Assembly: GCF_012524075.1 (NCBI RefSeq) | Contig: NZ_JAAZUI010000006.1 | Location: 100,732 to 164,731, forward strand | Source of the DNA: Lutibacter sp. B1 | GTDB lineage: Bacteria > Bacteroidota > Bacteroidia > Flavobacteriales > Flavobacteriaceae | DNA length: 64,000 nt | Direction: 5' to 3' | In this document: positions 15,736-25,089 of the stretch, piece after piece | How the letters are laid out: the number at the start of each line of letters is the position of its first letter | Numbering within the stretch: position 1 is the first letter of the stretch | The notes under the pieces: generated by a model | The model's database searches: none | What the model saw: only the letters and a program-made list of their open reading frames with translations | What the model was told of the DNA's origin: nothing | Position numbers and translations under genes: made by a program

Positions 15736-16860
15736 ATGTCAGAATTAAAATTAATGAAAGGTAACGAAGCATTGGCTGAAGCAGCTATTAGAGCCGGCGC
15801 AGATGCTTATTTCGGTTATCCTATCACACCACAATCAGAAGTTATAGAATATTTAATGAGTGAACGCCCGGAACAAAGAACCGGAATGGTTGTTTTACAA
15901 GCTGAAAGCGAAATTGCAGCCATTAATATGGTTTATGGAGCTGCCAGTACAGCTAAAAGGGTAATGACCTCATCATCTAGTCCCGGAATTTCACTTAAAC
16001 TGGAAGGAATATCGTATTTAGCAGGAGCAGAATTACCTGCCGTAATTGTAAATGTTGTTAGAGGTGGACCTGGTTTAGGTACCATACAACCATCACAAGC
16101 AGATTATTTTCAATCGGTAAAAGGTGGCGGACATGGAGATTATAAATTATATGTTCTTGCTCCGGCATCGGTACAAGAAATGGCAGATTTTGTTGAAGAT
16201 GCATTTGAAATGGCTTTTAAATACCGAAATCCGGTATTAATTCTATCAGATGGATTAATTGGTCAAATGATGGAAAAAGTGGTTTTAAAAGATCAGAAAA
16301 AAAGATTAACAAACGAAGAGATAATTGAAAAATATGGCAGTTGGGCTGTAACAGGAAAAAAAGGAAGAGAGCGTAATATTATAACATCTTTAGACCTTCA
16401 ATCTGAAAAAATGGAAGCACGTGTTCATAGATTAATGAAAAAATATGAACAAATGGAAAAAGAAGATCTTCGGTATGAAAAAATACTTTGCGATGATGCC
16501 GATTATTTAATTGTAGCCTATGGTTCAAGCGCCCGTATTTCTCAAAAAGCTGTTGAATTAGCTCGAGAAAAAGGCATAAAAGTTGGTCTTTTACGCCCTA
16601 TAACTTTATTCCCTTATCCTAAAAAACCTTTATTCGAATTAGCAGATCAGGTTAAAGGAATTTTAAGTGTTGAACTGAATGCAGGTCAAATGGTAGAAGA
16701 TGTAAAATTAGCTGTTGAACACAAAGTACCTGTAGAACATTTTGGTAGAACTGGTGGTATTATTCATACACCTGAAGAAATTTTAGAAGCTTTAGAACAA
16801 AAAATTATAAAAAATGGAAGTGTTAGATATCATAAAACCCGAGAATCAAGTATATTGTAA
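15736..16860 (+). CDS. korA: 2-oxoacid:ferredoxin oxidoreductase subunit alpha
   Basis: Alpha subunit (KorA, also annotated VorB) of 374 residues. It carries the pyrimidine-binding and transketolase C-terminal-like domains. Visible signatures are MKGNEALAEAAIRAGADAYF at the N-terminus, GYPITPQSEV (about 28-37), the glutamate in VLQAESEIAAINM that contacts ThDP, RGGPGLGT, and the C-terminal domain from about 255 (YLIVAYGSSARISQKAVELA). It oxidatively decarboxylates a 2-oxoacid to acyl-CoA and reduces ferredoxin together with KorB, KorC and KorD. The last 47 bases overlap the start of korB in another frame. Confidence 0.93.
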   Translation: MSELKLMKGNEALAEAAIRAGADAYFGYPITPQSEVIEYLMSERPEQRTGMVVLQAESEIAAINMVYGAASTAKRVMTSSSSPGISLKLEGISYLAGAELPAVIVNVVRGGPGLGTIQPSQADYFQSVKGGGHGDYKLYVLAPASVQEMADFVEDAFEMAFKYRNPVLILSDGLIGQMMEKVVLKDQKKRLTNEEIIEKYGSWAVTGKKGRERNIITSLDLQSEKMEARVHRLMKKYEQMEKEDLRYEKILCDDADYLIVAYGSSARISQKAVELAREKGIKVGLLRPITLFPYPKKPLFELADQVKGILSVELNAGQMVEDVKLAVEHKVPVEHFGRTGGIIHTPEEILEALEQKIIKNGSVRYHKTRESSIL

Positions 16861-17587
16861 AACTCCATTAATGACGGATGCAACCTTGTCGTATTGCCCC
16901 GGTTGCGGCCATGGAACAGCTCATAACTTAACTATGGAAGTTATTGATGAATTAGGTATAGCAGAAGATACTATTGGTGTTGCTCCGGTTGGTTGTTCGG
17001 TATTGGCTTATGATTTTATGAATATCGACATGACACAAGCTGCACACGGAAGAGCTCCTGCTGTTGCTACAGCTATTGCAAGAACTTGGCCTGAAAAATA
17101 TGTTTTTACCTACCAAGGCGACGGAGATTTAGCCGCTATTGGTACCGCAGAAACTATTCACGCTTGTAACAGAGGCGAAAACATTGTAATTATATTTATA
17201 AATAACGGTATTTATGGTATGACAGGCGGTCAAATGGCTCCAACTACTTTAGAAGGTATGCGTTCATCAACTTCACCTTACGGAAGAGAAATCAAAACTA
17301 TGGGATCTCCTATTAAAATGACTGAACTTATCGCAAATCTTCCGGGAGTTTATTACGCAACAAGACAAGCTGTACATACACATAAACATGTGAGAAAAGC
17401 AAAAAAAGCAATTAAAACTGCTTTTGAAAATGTAAAAAATAAAAAAGGATTGTCTTTTATTGAAATTGTATCAAACTGTAATTCCGGTTGGAAAATGACA
17501 CCTAATGATGCAAATATTTGGATGGAAGAAAATATGTTTCCTTATTTTCCTTTAGGTGATATTAAAGTGAACGGAAAACTAAAATAA
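16814..17587 (+). CDS. korB: 2-oxoacid:ferredoxin oxidoreductase subunit beta
   Basis: ThDP- and Fe-S-binding beta subunit of 257 residues. The motif SYCPGCGHG (about 26-34) supplies Fe-S cysteines, GDGDLAAIG and the NN of FINNGIYG (about 120) form the ThDP-binding motif, and SNCNSGW supplies a later cysteine. The start at 16814 lies inside korA. I prefer it to the ATG at 16871 because homologues that I recall begin with the same IKPENxVY segment before LMTD. This makes a 47-base overlap and strong translational coupling. It ends seven bases before korC. Confidence 0.92.
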   Translation: MEVLDIIKPENQVYCKTPLMTDATLSYCPGCGHGTAHNLTMEVIDELGIAEDTIGVAPVGCSVLAYDFMNIDMTQAAHGRAPAVATAIARTWPEKYVFTYQGDGDLAAIGTAETIHACNRGENIVIIFINNGIYGMTGGQMAPTTLEGMRSSTSPYGREIKTMGSPIKMTELIANLPGVYYATRQAVHTHKHVRKAKKAIKTAFENVKNKKGLSFIEIVSNCNSGWKMTPNDANIWMEENMFPYFPLGDIKVNGKLK

Positions 17588-17593
17588 TAAATT

Positions 17594-18163
17594 ATGACAG
17601 AAGAAATTATTATAGCAGGCTTTGGCGGACAGGGTGTTCTTTCAATGGGGAAAATTTTAGCATATTCTGGCATAATGCAAAATCAAGAAGTTAGCTGGAT
17701 GCCCTCTTATGGTCCGGAAATGCGTGGAGGAACTGCAAATGTTACCGTAATTTTAAGTGATGACAGAATTAGTTCTCCTTATTTAAAAGTGTACGATACC
17801 GCTATTATTTTGAATCAACAATCAATGGATAAGTTTGAAGCATCGGTTAAGCCCGGCGGTTTATTAATTTACGATCCAAATGGTATTAGCAGTCACCCTA
17901 AAAGAACCGACATTAATATTTATCAAATTGAAGGAAATAGATTAGCTGCAGAAATGGGCAATAAAAAAATATTCAATATGATAGTTTTAGGAGCTTTCTT
18001 AAAAATAAAACCTATTGTTAAATTAGAAAATGTTATTGAAGGATTGAAAAAATCGTTACCGGAACGTTATCATCATTTAATACCTTTAAACAAAGAAGCT
18101 ATTACAAAAGGAATGAATAACCCAATTCCTTTTGAAGTGGAAAAAGAAATTTTTCATAATTGA
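17594..18163 (+). CDS. korC: 2-oxoacid:ferredoxin oxidoreductase subunit gamma
   Basis: Gamma subunit of 189 residues that completes the four-subunit enzyme. The fold signature IIAGFGGQGVLSMGKILAYS (about 6-25), SYGPEMRGGTANVTVIL (about 39-55) and AIILNQQSMDKF are typical of the POR/KGOR gamma family. Its position as the last gene of korDABC agrees. A strong hairpin terminator follows 26 bases after the stop. With E1 encoded upstream, the region carries two different solutions for oxidising 2-oxoacids, one NAD-linked and one ferredoxin-linked. Confidence 0.93.
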   Translation: MTEEIIIAGFGGQGVLSMGKILAYSGIMQNQEVSWMPSYGPEMRGGTANVTVILSDDRISSPYLKVYDTAIILNQQSMDKFEASVKPGGLLIYDPNGISSHPKRTDINIYQIEGNRLAAEMGNKKIFNMIVLGAFLKIKPIVKLENVIEGLKKSLPERYHHLIPLNKEAITKGMNNPIPFEVEKEIFHN

Positions 18164-18188
18164 TTTAAATCGTTCTTAATTTTAAAAG

Positions 18189-18235
18189 TTCGGTTATTTT
18201 TTAGTATTTTTTACTATTCAATAACCGAATTTTTA
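18189..18235 (+). terminator. Intrinsic terminator after korC, abutting the next start codon
   Basis: TTCGGTTATT (18189-18198) pairs with AATAACCGAA (18220-18229). An inner TAGTA/TACTA pair sits in the loop. A T-rich run (TTTTTAT) follows and leads directly into the ATG at 18237. The structure is clear. It also leaves the downstream gene without a separate leader. Confidence 0.75.
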
Positions 18236-18236
18236 T

Positions 18237-19139
18237 ATGGCAACAGTTTTAGTAACAGGAGGTACAGGTTTAATAGGCAAAAATCTTTGCAAATTACTTC
18301 AAAATAAAGGTTACAAAGTTTTTATCCTCAGCAGAAATAAAAATAATACAAACAAAAATAGTTTTTATTGGAATATTGATAGTGAGTACATTGAGCCGGA
18401 CGCTATAAAAAATGCTGATTATATTATTCACTTGGCAGGAACAAATATTTCTGAAAAAAGATGGACTAAAAAGCAAAAAGACTTACTTATAAACAGTCGC
18501 GTTAAAACAGCAAACCTGTTATTTAAAAACGTTCAAAAATTCAATCCTAATCTTAAAGGGTTTATTGCCGCATCGGGAATTGGTTACTATGGAACAATTA
18601 CTTCTGATAAAATTTTTAATGAAAATGATAAAGCCGGAGCAGATTTTTTAAGCAAGGTATGTGTTTTATGGGAAAATTCATCACAACAATTCAACTCATT
18701 GAACATCAAAACCGTAATTTTTAGAACCGGTGTTGTTTTATCTGAAAAAGGAGGTGCATTAGCTAAAATAAGTAAACCTGTTAAAATGGGATTTGGAAGT
18801 CCAATTGGCAGTGGAAACCAATATATGCCATGGATTCACATTAATGATTTATGCGAAATGTATGTAAATGCTATTGAAAAAATAGAAATGAAAGGGATTT
18901 ACAATGCTGTTGCTCCTGAGCATATAACTAACAAAAATCTTACAAAAACTATTGCTAAAAAACTTAATAAAAGAATTTGGCTTCCAAACACACCTTCATT
19001 TGTGTTAAAATTACTATTTGGTGAAATGGCAAGTATTTTATTAGAAGGAAGCAGAGCTTCTTCAGAAAAAATAACTGATACAGGTTTTAAATTTGAATTT
19101 AAAACCTTGAATGATGCTTTAAATAATTTATTAAATTAA
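18237..19139 (+). CDS. TIGR01777 family NAD-dependent epimerase-like protein
   Basis: Extended short-chain dehydrogenase/reductase of 300 residues, of the YfcH/TIGR01777 group. The NAD(P)-binding motif VTGGTGLIGKNLCKLL lies at residues 6-21, and ADYIIHLAGTNISEKRW (about 60) is the family hallmark. GYYGTI (about 118) takes the place of the SDR YxxxK region. The C-terminal DUF1731-like part ends LLEGSRASSEKI and the leucine-rich tail. The biochemical role is unknown for most members. The stop overlaps by four bases the stop of the convergent NADH dehydrogenase gene. The start directly follows the korC terminator, so readthrough or an internal promoter must drive it. Confidence 0.88.
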   Translation: MATVLVTGGTGLIGKNLCKLLQNKGYKVFILSRNKNNTNKNSFYWNIDSEYIEPDAIKNADYIIHLAGTNISEKRWTKKQKDLLINSRVKTANLLFKNVQKFNPNLKGFIAASGIGYYGTITSDKIFNENDKAGADFLSKVCVLWENSSQQFNSLNIKTVIFRTGVVLSEKGGALAKISKPVKMGFGSPIGSGNQYMPWIHINDLCEMYVNAIEKIEMKGIYNAVAPEHITNKNLTKTIAKKLNKRIWLPNTPSFVLKLLFGEMASILLEGSRASSEKITDTGFKFEFKTLNDALNNLLN

Positions 19140-20440
19140 AGATCCTGACTTGAAAAAGAATCTTTATTTTTTCTTTTAAAAGGCCTTATAATTAAGCGTG
19201 TTTCCCTATCAAAACGAATGTAATTATATACCCAATTTAGAAAAACGATGGCTTTATTTCTAAATCCGATAAGTGAAAATAAGTGAACAAACATCCATAC
19301 AAACCAAGCAAAAAATCCTTGGAAACGGACTTTTTTTAAGTCAACTACTGCTTTATTTCTCCCAATAGTTGCCATAGAGCCTTTATCGGTATATTCAAAA
19401 GATTTTAAAGGTTCATTTTCAATAATGGCAATTATATTTTTAGCTAATTGTTTTCCTTGCTGTATTGCCGGTTGTGCCATCATTGGATGTCCTTTTGGAT
19501 ATTGTTCAGTATTCATACAAGCAATATCTCCAATAGCAAAAATATTTTTATACCCTTTTACTTTATTAAATTCATCAACTTTAAAGCGTTCTACACGCTC
19601 AATAACACATTCATTTTCTAATCCATTTATTTTTGCTCCCTTTACTCCTGCAGCCCAAATAACAGTTGCTGATTCAAATTTCAAATCTGTTGCGGTACTT
19701 ACTATTTTACCATCGTAGTTGGTAACCTTAACATTTTTCCATACACTTACACCTGCTTTTATTAAAAAATCTTCTGCTTTTTTTGAGGCAATTTCACTCA
19801 TACCTTTCAATAAACAATTACCTCCCTGCACTAAGTTAATTTGCATTTTTCGAATATCTAAGTCAGGATAATCTTTTGGTAAAATTTCATTTTTCATTTC
19901 AGCTAAAGCTCCTGCCAACTCTACTCCTGTTGGACCTCCACCAACAATCACAAAATTCATAAGTGCATTTCGTTCTTCATAATTAGAGGTAAGTAACGCA
20001 TCTTCAAAATTTTCAATAATTAAACTTCTGAGATTTAGCGATTGTGGCACCGATTTCATCGCCATACTAAATTTCTCAATATTTGTATTACCAAAATAAT
20101 TAGTTGTTGAACCTGTTGCAATAACTAAATAATCGTACTTTAAATTACCAATGGTAGTTTCAATAGTATCATTTTTACTATCAATATTGGTAACTTCTGC
20201 TAATCTAAAATAAAAGTTAGGTAAATCTGCAATCACTTTTCTAATAGGAAAAGCAATAGAATCAGGTTCTAAACCACCAGTTGCAACTTGATATAATAAA
20301 GGTTGAAATGTATGATAGTTATGTTTATCAATTAAAACTACTTGTAGTTCTAAATTTCGTAATCCTTTTACCAAAGTAATTCCGGCAAAACCTCCTCCAA
20401 TTATAACAACTCTGGGGAAACTTGTAGTAGGTATATTCAT
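19136..20440 (-). CDS. ndh: Type II NADH:quinone oxidoreductase (NDH-2)
   Basis: Single-subunit, non-proton-pumping NADH dehydrogenase of 434 residues at the inner-membrane surface. The FAD-binding motif VVIIGGGFAGITLVKGL is at about 11-27. The NAD-binding motif FVIVGGGPTGVELAGALAE is at about 163-181. The FAIGDIACM motif lies near 305. The C-terminal region FFAWFVWMFVHLFSLIGF (about 380-397) is hydrophobic and typical of the membrane anchor of NDH-2. It lies three bases after the GNAT gene in the same direction, so the two are probably co-transcribed. Confidence 0.9.
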   Translation of the reverse strand: MNIPTTSFPRVVIIGGGFAGITLVKGLRNLELQVVLIDKHNYHTFQPLLYQVATGGLEPDSIAFPIRKVIADLPNFYFRLAEVTNIDSKNDTIETTIGNLKYDYLVIATGSTTNYFGNTNIEKFSMAMKSVPQSLNLRSLIIENFEDALLTSNYEERNALMNFVIVGGGPTGVELAGALAEMKNEILPKDYPDLDIRKMQINLVQGGNCLLKGMSEIASKKAEDFLIKAGVSVWKNVKVTNYDGKIVSTATDLKFESATVIWAAGVKGAKINGLENECVIERVERFKVDEFNKVKGYKNIFAIGDIACMNTEQYPKGHPMMAQPAIQQGKQLAKNIIAIIENEPLKSFEYTDKGSMATIGRNKAVVDLKKVRFQGFFAWFVWMFVHLFSLIGFRNKAIVFLNWVYNYIRFDRETRLIIRPFKRKNKDSFSSQDL

Positions 20441-20443
20441 ATA

Positions 20444-20947
20444 TTAATTTTCTTTTTCCAGTAATATGCGTTGCATAAAAACAACGTCTAACCATGTATT
20501 AAATTTATAACCAACTTCCTTTAACCTGCCAACTTCTTTAAAACCAAGTTTTTTATGAAATTCTATGCTTCCTTTATTTTTGGCATCAATACCGGCAATC
20601 ATTGTATGAAATCCTTTTTTGGTTGCAATTTTTATCAGCTCTTCCAATACTAATTTCCCTACTCCTTTTCCTTGAAAACCTTTAGCAACATATACTGAAT
20701 GTTCAACTGTATATTTATAACCAATTCTTGGTCTAAAATAATCAAATGTACCATAACCTATCACTTCACTTTCGTATTCAGCAATAATTACCGGCATATT
20801 TTTATCCATTTTCTGCTGAAACCATTCTACTTGCTCTTCCTTTGTTTTTATTTCATAATCATAAACTGCAGTTGTATGTAAAATAGCATCATTAATTATG
20901 TTTAAAATACTTGAAATATCTTCTAAAGTTGCACCTCTAATTTTCAT
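20444..20947 (-). CDS. GNAT N-acetyltransferase, phosphinothricin/MnaT type
   Basis: Acetyl-CoA-dependent N-acetyltransferase of 167 residues. The N-terminus KIRGATLEDISSILNIINDA and the central HSVYVAKGFQGKGVGKLVLE (about 94-113, with the QGKGVG pyrophosphate-binding loop) match the Pat/MnaT subgroup that acts on methionine sulfone or sulfoximine and phosphinothricin. The C-terminal GFKEVGRLKEVGYKFNTWLD is the conserved end of that group. The natural substrate here is unknown. The gene probably starts the transcript that continues into ndh. Confidence 0.88.
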   Translation of the reverse strand: MKIRGATLEDISSILNIINDAILHTTAVYDYEIKTKEEQVEWFQQKMDKNMPVIIAEYESEVIGYGTFDYFRPRIGYKYTVEHSVYVAKGFQGKGVGKLVLEELIKIATKKGFHTMIAGIDAKNKGSIEFHKKLGFKEVGRLKEVGYKFNTWLDVVFMQRILLEKEN

Positions 20948-21011
20948 TTGCTATTTGATAAACGGCTAATTTACAAATTTGAAAATACACTATTACAAAA
21001 ATGTTTTACAT

Positions 21012-21042
21012 AAAAAAAACCTCCATTTTGGAGGCTTTTTTT
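21012..21042 (-). terminator. Bidirectional terminator after dnaK
   Basis: CCTCC (21020-21024) and GGAGG (21030-21034) form a short GC-rich stem, extended by flanking A and T runs on both sides. The hairpin can terminate dnaK on the minus strand and any plus-strand transcription as well. Confidence 0.85.
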
Positions 21043-21059
21043 ATTATTTCAACTAAAAG

Positions 21060-22970
21060 TTAGTCTTCTTTTACTTCTTCAAAGTCAACATCTTCTACAT
21101 TATCTCCTTCGCTTTTTGGTTGTGCAGTTTCTGCTTCACCTGTTGGAGCTCCTTGTGCTTGTGCTTCTTGTTGTGCTTTGTACATTTCTTCACTTGCAAC
21201 TTTCCATGCTTCATTTATCTTTTCCATTGCAGCATCAATTTGTGCAAGATCTTTTGATTCATGAGCCTTTTTAAGTTCTTCAAGTGCAGATTCTATTGGA
21301 GCTTTTTTATCAGCTGATAATTTATCTCCAAATTCTTTCAATTGCTTTTCTGTTTGGAAAATCATTGAATCTGCTGCGTTAATTTTTTCAGCAGTTTCTT
21401 TAGCTTTTTTATCTGCATCGGCATTTGCTTCAGCATCAGCTTTCATTTTCTTGATTTCATCTTCGGTTAAACCGGAAGAAGCTTCAATTCTGATGTCTTG
21501 AGATTTTCCTGTTGCTTTATCACTTGCTGTTACATGAATTATACCGTTTGCATCAATATCAAAAGTTACTTCAATTTGAGGTACACCTCTTGGTGCCGGT
21601 GGTATTCCGTCTAAATGGAAACGTCCAATTGTTTTATTATCAGCTGCCATTGCACGTTCACCTTGTAATACGTGTATTTCTACAGAAGGTTGATTATCGG
21701 CTGCTGTAGAGAATACTTGTGACTTTTTAGTTGGAATTGTAGTATTAGCTTCAATTAACTTAGTCATTACATTCCCCATAGTTTCAATACCTAATGAAAG
21801 TGGTGTAACATCTAACAACAATACATCTTTTACATGACCAGTTAATACACCTCCTTGAATAGCTGCACCTATTGCAACAACTTCATCCGGATTTACACCT
21901 TTTGATGGTGCTTTACCAAAGAATTTTTCAACAGCTTCTACTACAGCAGGAATACGAGTTGAACCTCCTACTAAAATAATTTCATCAATGTCAGAAGTTG
22001 TTAAACCTGCTGCATCTAGAGCAGTTTTACAAGGTTCAATAGTTCTTTTAATCAAATCATCAATCAATTGCTCAAATTTTGATTTTGATAAGTTACGAAC
22101 CAAGTGTTTTGGACCACTTGCAGTTGCTGTGATATAAGGTAGGTTAATTTCAGTACTTGCAGAAGATGATAATTCAATTTTTGCTTTTTCAGCGGCTTCT
22201 TTTAAACGTTGTAATGCCATAGCATCTTTACGTAAGTCGATACCTTCTTCAGCATTAAATTCTTCAGCCAACCAATCAATAATTTTTTGATCAACATCAT
22301 CACCACCTAAATGTGTATCACCATCAGTAGACAATACTTCAAATACACCATCACCTAATTCTAAGATTGAAACATCGTGAGTACCACCACCAAAGTCAAA
22401 AACAACTATTTTTTGATCGTGTCCTTTTTTATCTAAACCATATGCTAACGCTGCAGCAGTAGGCTCGTTGATAATACGACTTACTTTTAACCCGGCAATT
22501 TCTCCGGCTTCTTTAGTTGCCTGACGTTGAGAATCGTTAAAATATGCAGGTACTGTTACAACAGCTTCAGTTACTTCTGTTCCTAAATAATCTTCAGCAG
22601 TTTTTTTCATTTTTTGAAGTACCATTGCTGAGATTTCTTGAGGAGTATATAATCTTCCGTCAATATCAACACGTGGTGTATCGTTATCACCTTTAACTAC
22701 TTTATAAGGTACTCTTTCTGCCTCCATTTTAGATTCAGAATACTTATTACCCATAAAACGCTTAATTGAATAAACTGTTTTTAAAGGGTTAGTAACTGCT
22801 TGCCGTTTTGCAGGATCACCAACTTTACGCTCGCCTCCTTCAATAAATGCTACAATAGAAGGAGTAGTTCTTTTTCCTTCAGCATTAGGAATTACAACTG
22901 GCTCATTTCCTTCCATCACAGAAACACAAGAGTTGGTTGTTCCTAAATCTATTCCTATAATTTTACTCAT
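21060..22970 (-). CDS. dnaK: Chaperone protein DnaK (Hsp70)
   Basis: ATP-dependent Hsp70 chaperone of 636 residues. The N-terminal [20 protein letters not shown], the [14 protein letters not shown] loop (about 195), the [14 protein letters not shown] motif (about 338) and the substrate-domain segment [13 protein letters not shown] (about 390) are all intact. The C-terminus ends in the acidic EEVKED-type tail. The gene stands alone: grpE and dnaJ are not adjacent, unlike in many bacteria. A bidirectional terminator follows. No CIRCE element was seen in the 213-base upstream region. Confidence 0.98.
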   Translation of the reverse strand: MSKIIGIDLGTTNSCVSVMEGNEPVVIPNAEGKRTTPSIVAFIEGGERKVGDPAKRQAVTNPLKTVYSIKRFMGNKYSESKMEAERVPYKVVKGDNDTPRVDIDGRLYTPQEISAMVLQKMKKTAEDYLGTEVTEAVVTVPAYFNDSQRQATKEAGEIAGLKVSRIINEPTAAALAYGLDKKGHDQKIVVFDFGGGTHDVSILELGDGVFEVLSTDGDTHLGGDDVDQKIIDWLAEEFNAEEGIDLRKDAMALQRLKEAAEKAKIELSSSASTEINLPYITATASGPKHLVRNLSKSKFEQLIDDLIKRTIEPCKTALDAAGLTTSDIDEIILVGGSTRIPAVVEAVEKFFGKAPSKGVNPDEVVAIGAAIQGGVLTGHVKDVLLLDVTPLSLGIETMGNVMTKLIEANTTIPTKKSQVFSTAADNQPSVEIHVLQGERAMAADNKTIGRFHLDGIPPAPRGVPQIEVTFDIDANGIIHVTASDKATGKSQDIRIEASSGLTEDEIKKMKADAEANADADKKAKETAEKINAADSMIFQTEKQLKEFGDKLSADKKAPIESALEELKKAHESKDLAQIDAAMEKINEAWKVASEEMYKAQQEAQAQGAPTGEAETAQPKSEGDNVEDVDFEEVKED

Positions 22971-23183
22971 AATTATATATTTTATTTTTGTTCTTAATTT
23001 TTTTAAACTCTCATGTTCAAATAGTCAATGATTGTGCCATTAGAAAAAATATGTCAAGATGTCATAAATAACAGCACATATCTATTAATTTGTCATTTAA
23101 AATATGAATAATTTATTTTAAAAATGAAGTTTCTCTTTTCTCAAAAGCATATATTTATACACTAATTTTTATATAAAAATTTA

Positions 23184-24608
23184 ATGGAGTGTATTTCGGT
23201 TTTTGATATGTTGAAAATTGGCATTGGACCTTCAAGTTCACATACTTTGGGACCTTGGCGTGCTGCCGAAAGATGGATAAATCATCTTAAAAAAGAAAAT
23301 ATTTTTGATAGAATTACCGCTGTAAAGGTGGATTTGTACGGTTCACTCTCGTTAACCGGAAAAGGACATGCTACAGATTTAGCCGTAATTTTAGGTTTAG
23401 CAGGCACTGATCCGGAAGATATCCCAACAAATGAAATCTCAACTTTAGTCAACTCAATTCAAAAAAGCCATAAAATTAAATTTGGAAATAATCATTTCAT
23501 AAATTTTAACCCGGAAAATAACATCATTTTTAATAAAGAATTTTTACCATTCCATGCAAATGGTATAAAATTTACCGGATTTAACGATACTGCTGAAATT
23601 TCTTCAGATACTTACTACTCTATTGGTGGAGGTTTTGTTGTTAGAGAAGAACTTATTCATGCAAAAGAGAATATAGAAATTCATAAAACATTTCCATACC
23701 CTATCCAAAAGGCAAAAGAACTTGAAACCTATTGTACACAAACTAATTTAAAAATATCGGACATAGTACTTGAGAATGAAAAATCGTTAAGAACGGAAAA
23801 TGAGATTGATTTTCAGCTTCAACGAATTTGGGACACCATGTTAGAGTGCATGTATATTGGCTGCCATACTGAAGGAACTTTACCCGGAGGTTTAAATGTT
23901 AGAAGAAGAGCTTTTGATATTCATCAAAAATTAAAAGGAGATCTACCTTATAACTCACCAAATGAATGGTTAAACACCATTAGAAAGACCGAAGTTAAAT
24001 TTCGTCAAATACTAAAATGGGTAAGTTGTTTTGCTTTAGGTGTAAACGAAGTTAATGCTTCATTAGGCAGAGTTGTAACTGCTCCAACAAATGGAAGCGC
24101 AGGTGTTATACCTGCTGTTTTAATGTATTATATGGTTATTGAAAACCATGAAGCAACTTTTAAGCATATCAAACAATTTTTATTGGTTGCCGGTGAAATT
24201 GGCAGTATTTTTAAAAAAGGCGCTACTATTTCTGCTGCAATGGGTGGTTGCCAAGCTGAAATTGGAGTTTCATCTGCAATGGCAGCAGGTGCTTTAACGG
24301 AATTACTTGGAGGTACACCTGAACAAGTTTTAATGGCTAGCGAAATTGCTATGGAACATCATTTAGGTTTAACTTGTGATCCTATTGCGGGTTTAGTGCA
24401 AATACCTTGTATTGAAAGAAATGCTATGGGTGCCATAAAAGCTATTAATGCTGCCGAATTAGCTTTAGAATCTGATATTAAAAATGCTAAAGTTCCTTTA
24501 GATAAAGTAATATCAACCATGTGGGAAACTGCAAAGGATATGAACTCTAAATATAAAGAAACCTCCGAAGGCGGTTTAGCTGTTAGTGTAAATATCTCAG
24601 ATTGTTAA
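23184..24608 (+). CDS. sdaA: L-serine ammonia-lyase, single-chain Fe-S type
   Basis: Iron-sulfur serine dehydratase of 474 residues that deaminates L-serine to pyruvate and ammonia. The N-terminal beta domain has GIGPSSSHTLGPWRAAERW (about 13-31), and the alpha domain has APTNGSAGVIPAVL (about 303-316). Conserved cysteines expected to bind the 4Fe-4S cluster lie in GGCQAEIGVSSAMAAGA, TCDPIAGLVQ and PCIERNAMG. Length and order match the single-polypeptide type. It begins on the opposite strand from dnaK, across an AT-rich spacer of 213 bases. Confidence 0.94.
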   Translation: MECISVFDMLKIGIGPSSSHTLGPWRAAERWINHLKKENIFDRITAVKVDLYGSLSLTGKGHATDLAVILGLAGTDPEDIPTNEISTLVNSIQKSHKIKFGNNHFINFNPENNIIFNKEFLPFHANGIKFTGFNDTAEISSDTYYSIGGGFVVREELIHAKENIEIHKTFPYPIQKAKELETYCTQTNLKISDIVLENEKSLRTENEIDFQLQRIWDTMLECMYIGCHTEGTLPGGLNVRRRAFDIHQKLKGDLPYNSPNEWLNTIRKTEVKFRQILKWVSCFALGVNEVNASLGRVVTAPTNGSAGVIPAVLMYYMVIENHEATFKHIKQFLLVAGEIGSIFKKGATISAAMGGCQAEIGVSSAMAAGALTELLGGTPEQVLMASEIAMEHHLGLTCDPIAGLVQIPCIERNAMGAIKAINAAELALESDIKNAKVPLDKVISTMWETAKDMNSKYKETSEGGLAVSVNISDC

Positions 24609-24639
24609 AATAAATTTATTTTAACAAAAAATATTTCTT

Positions 24640-24647
24640 TATATTTG
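24640..24647 (+). promoter_or_regulatory. -7 promoter element of the DUF2853 gene
   Basis: TATATTTG at 24640-24647 matches TAnnTTTG, 41 bases before the ATG. A separate promoter fits the 80-base gap after sdaA. Confidence 0.55.
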
Positions 24648-24688
24648 ATACAAAAGAATTATACTAATAATAAAAAAATTCGTTACCT

Positions 24689-25024
24689 ATGAGTAAATTT
24701 GATGAAAAAATAGCACTTTACAAAAGTGAAATGGAAAAGTTAGGATTAAGTTATAATGCTGAATTGCTAACAGCTGTAACAAAAGGTTTAGGTCCTTCAA
24801 TTTACAAAGCTGACGCTGAAACCGTATCTGGTTCAGATGAAAAAGAGCTTGAAACAGTTAAAAAGAATTTTCTAATAAAAAAATTAGGTTTAGCTGATGG
24901 ACCTAAATTAGATGCTGCTATTAGTTCAGTTATTGAAAAAATTGGAAAATCAAACAGAAATAAATATCGAGCAATTTTTTACTATTTATTAGTTAAAGAA
25001 TTGGGACAAGAGTCTAAATATTAA
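24689..25024 (+). CDS. DUF2853 family protein
   Basis: A small soluble protein of 111 residues that matches the DUF2853 family in length and sequence (MSKFDEKIALYKSEMEKLGL at the start, KSNRNKYRAIFYYLLVKELG near the end). It appears fully helical and has no signal peptide or membrane segment. The family is widespread in Bacteroidota and Alphaproteobacteria but has no assigned function. It has its own promoter element and is followed by a strong bidirectional terminator that it shares with the polyamine operon. Confidence 0.85.
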   Translation: MSKFDEKIALYKSEMEKLGLSYNAELLTAVTKGLGPSIYKADAETVSGSDEKELETVKKNFLIKKLGLADGPKLDAAISSVIEKIGKSNRNKYRAIFYYLLVKELGQESKY

Positions 25025-25046
25025 TTTATCATTCTTACTAAAAAAT

Positions 25047-25069
25047 AAAACCCGCTTAAAGCGGGTTTT
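25047..25069. terminator. Bidirectional terminator between DUF2853 gene and polyamine operon
   Basis: AAAACCCGC (25047-25055) and GCGGGTTTT (25061-25069) form a perfect nine-base stem with loop TTAAA. A and T runs on both sides let it end transcripts from both directions. Confidence 0.92.
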
Positions 25070-25089
25070 ATTTTGATTCTACATTTAAT

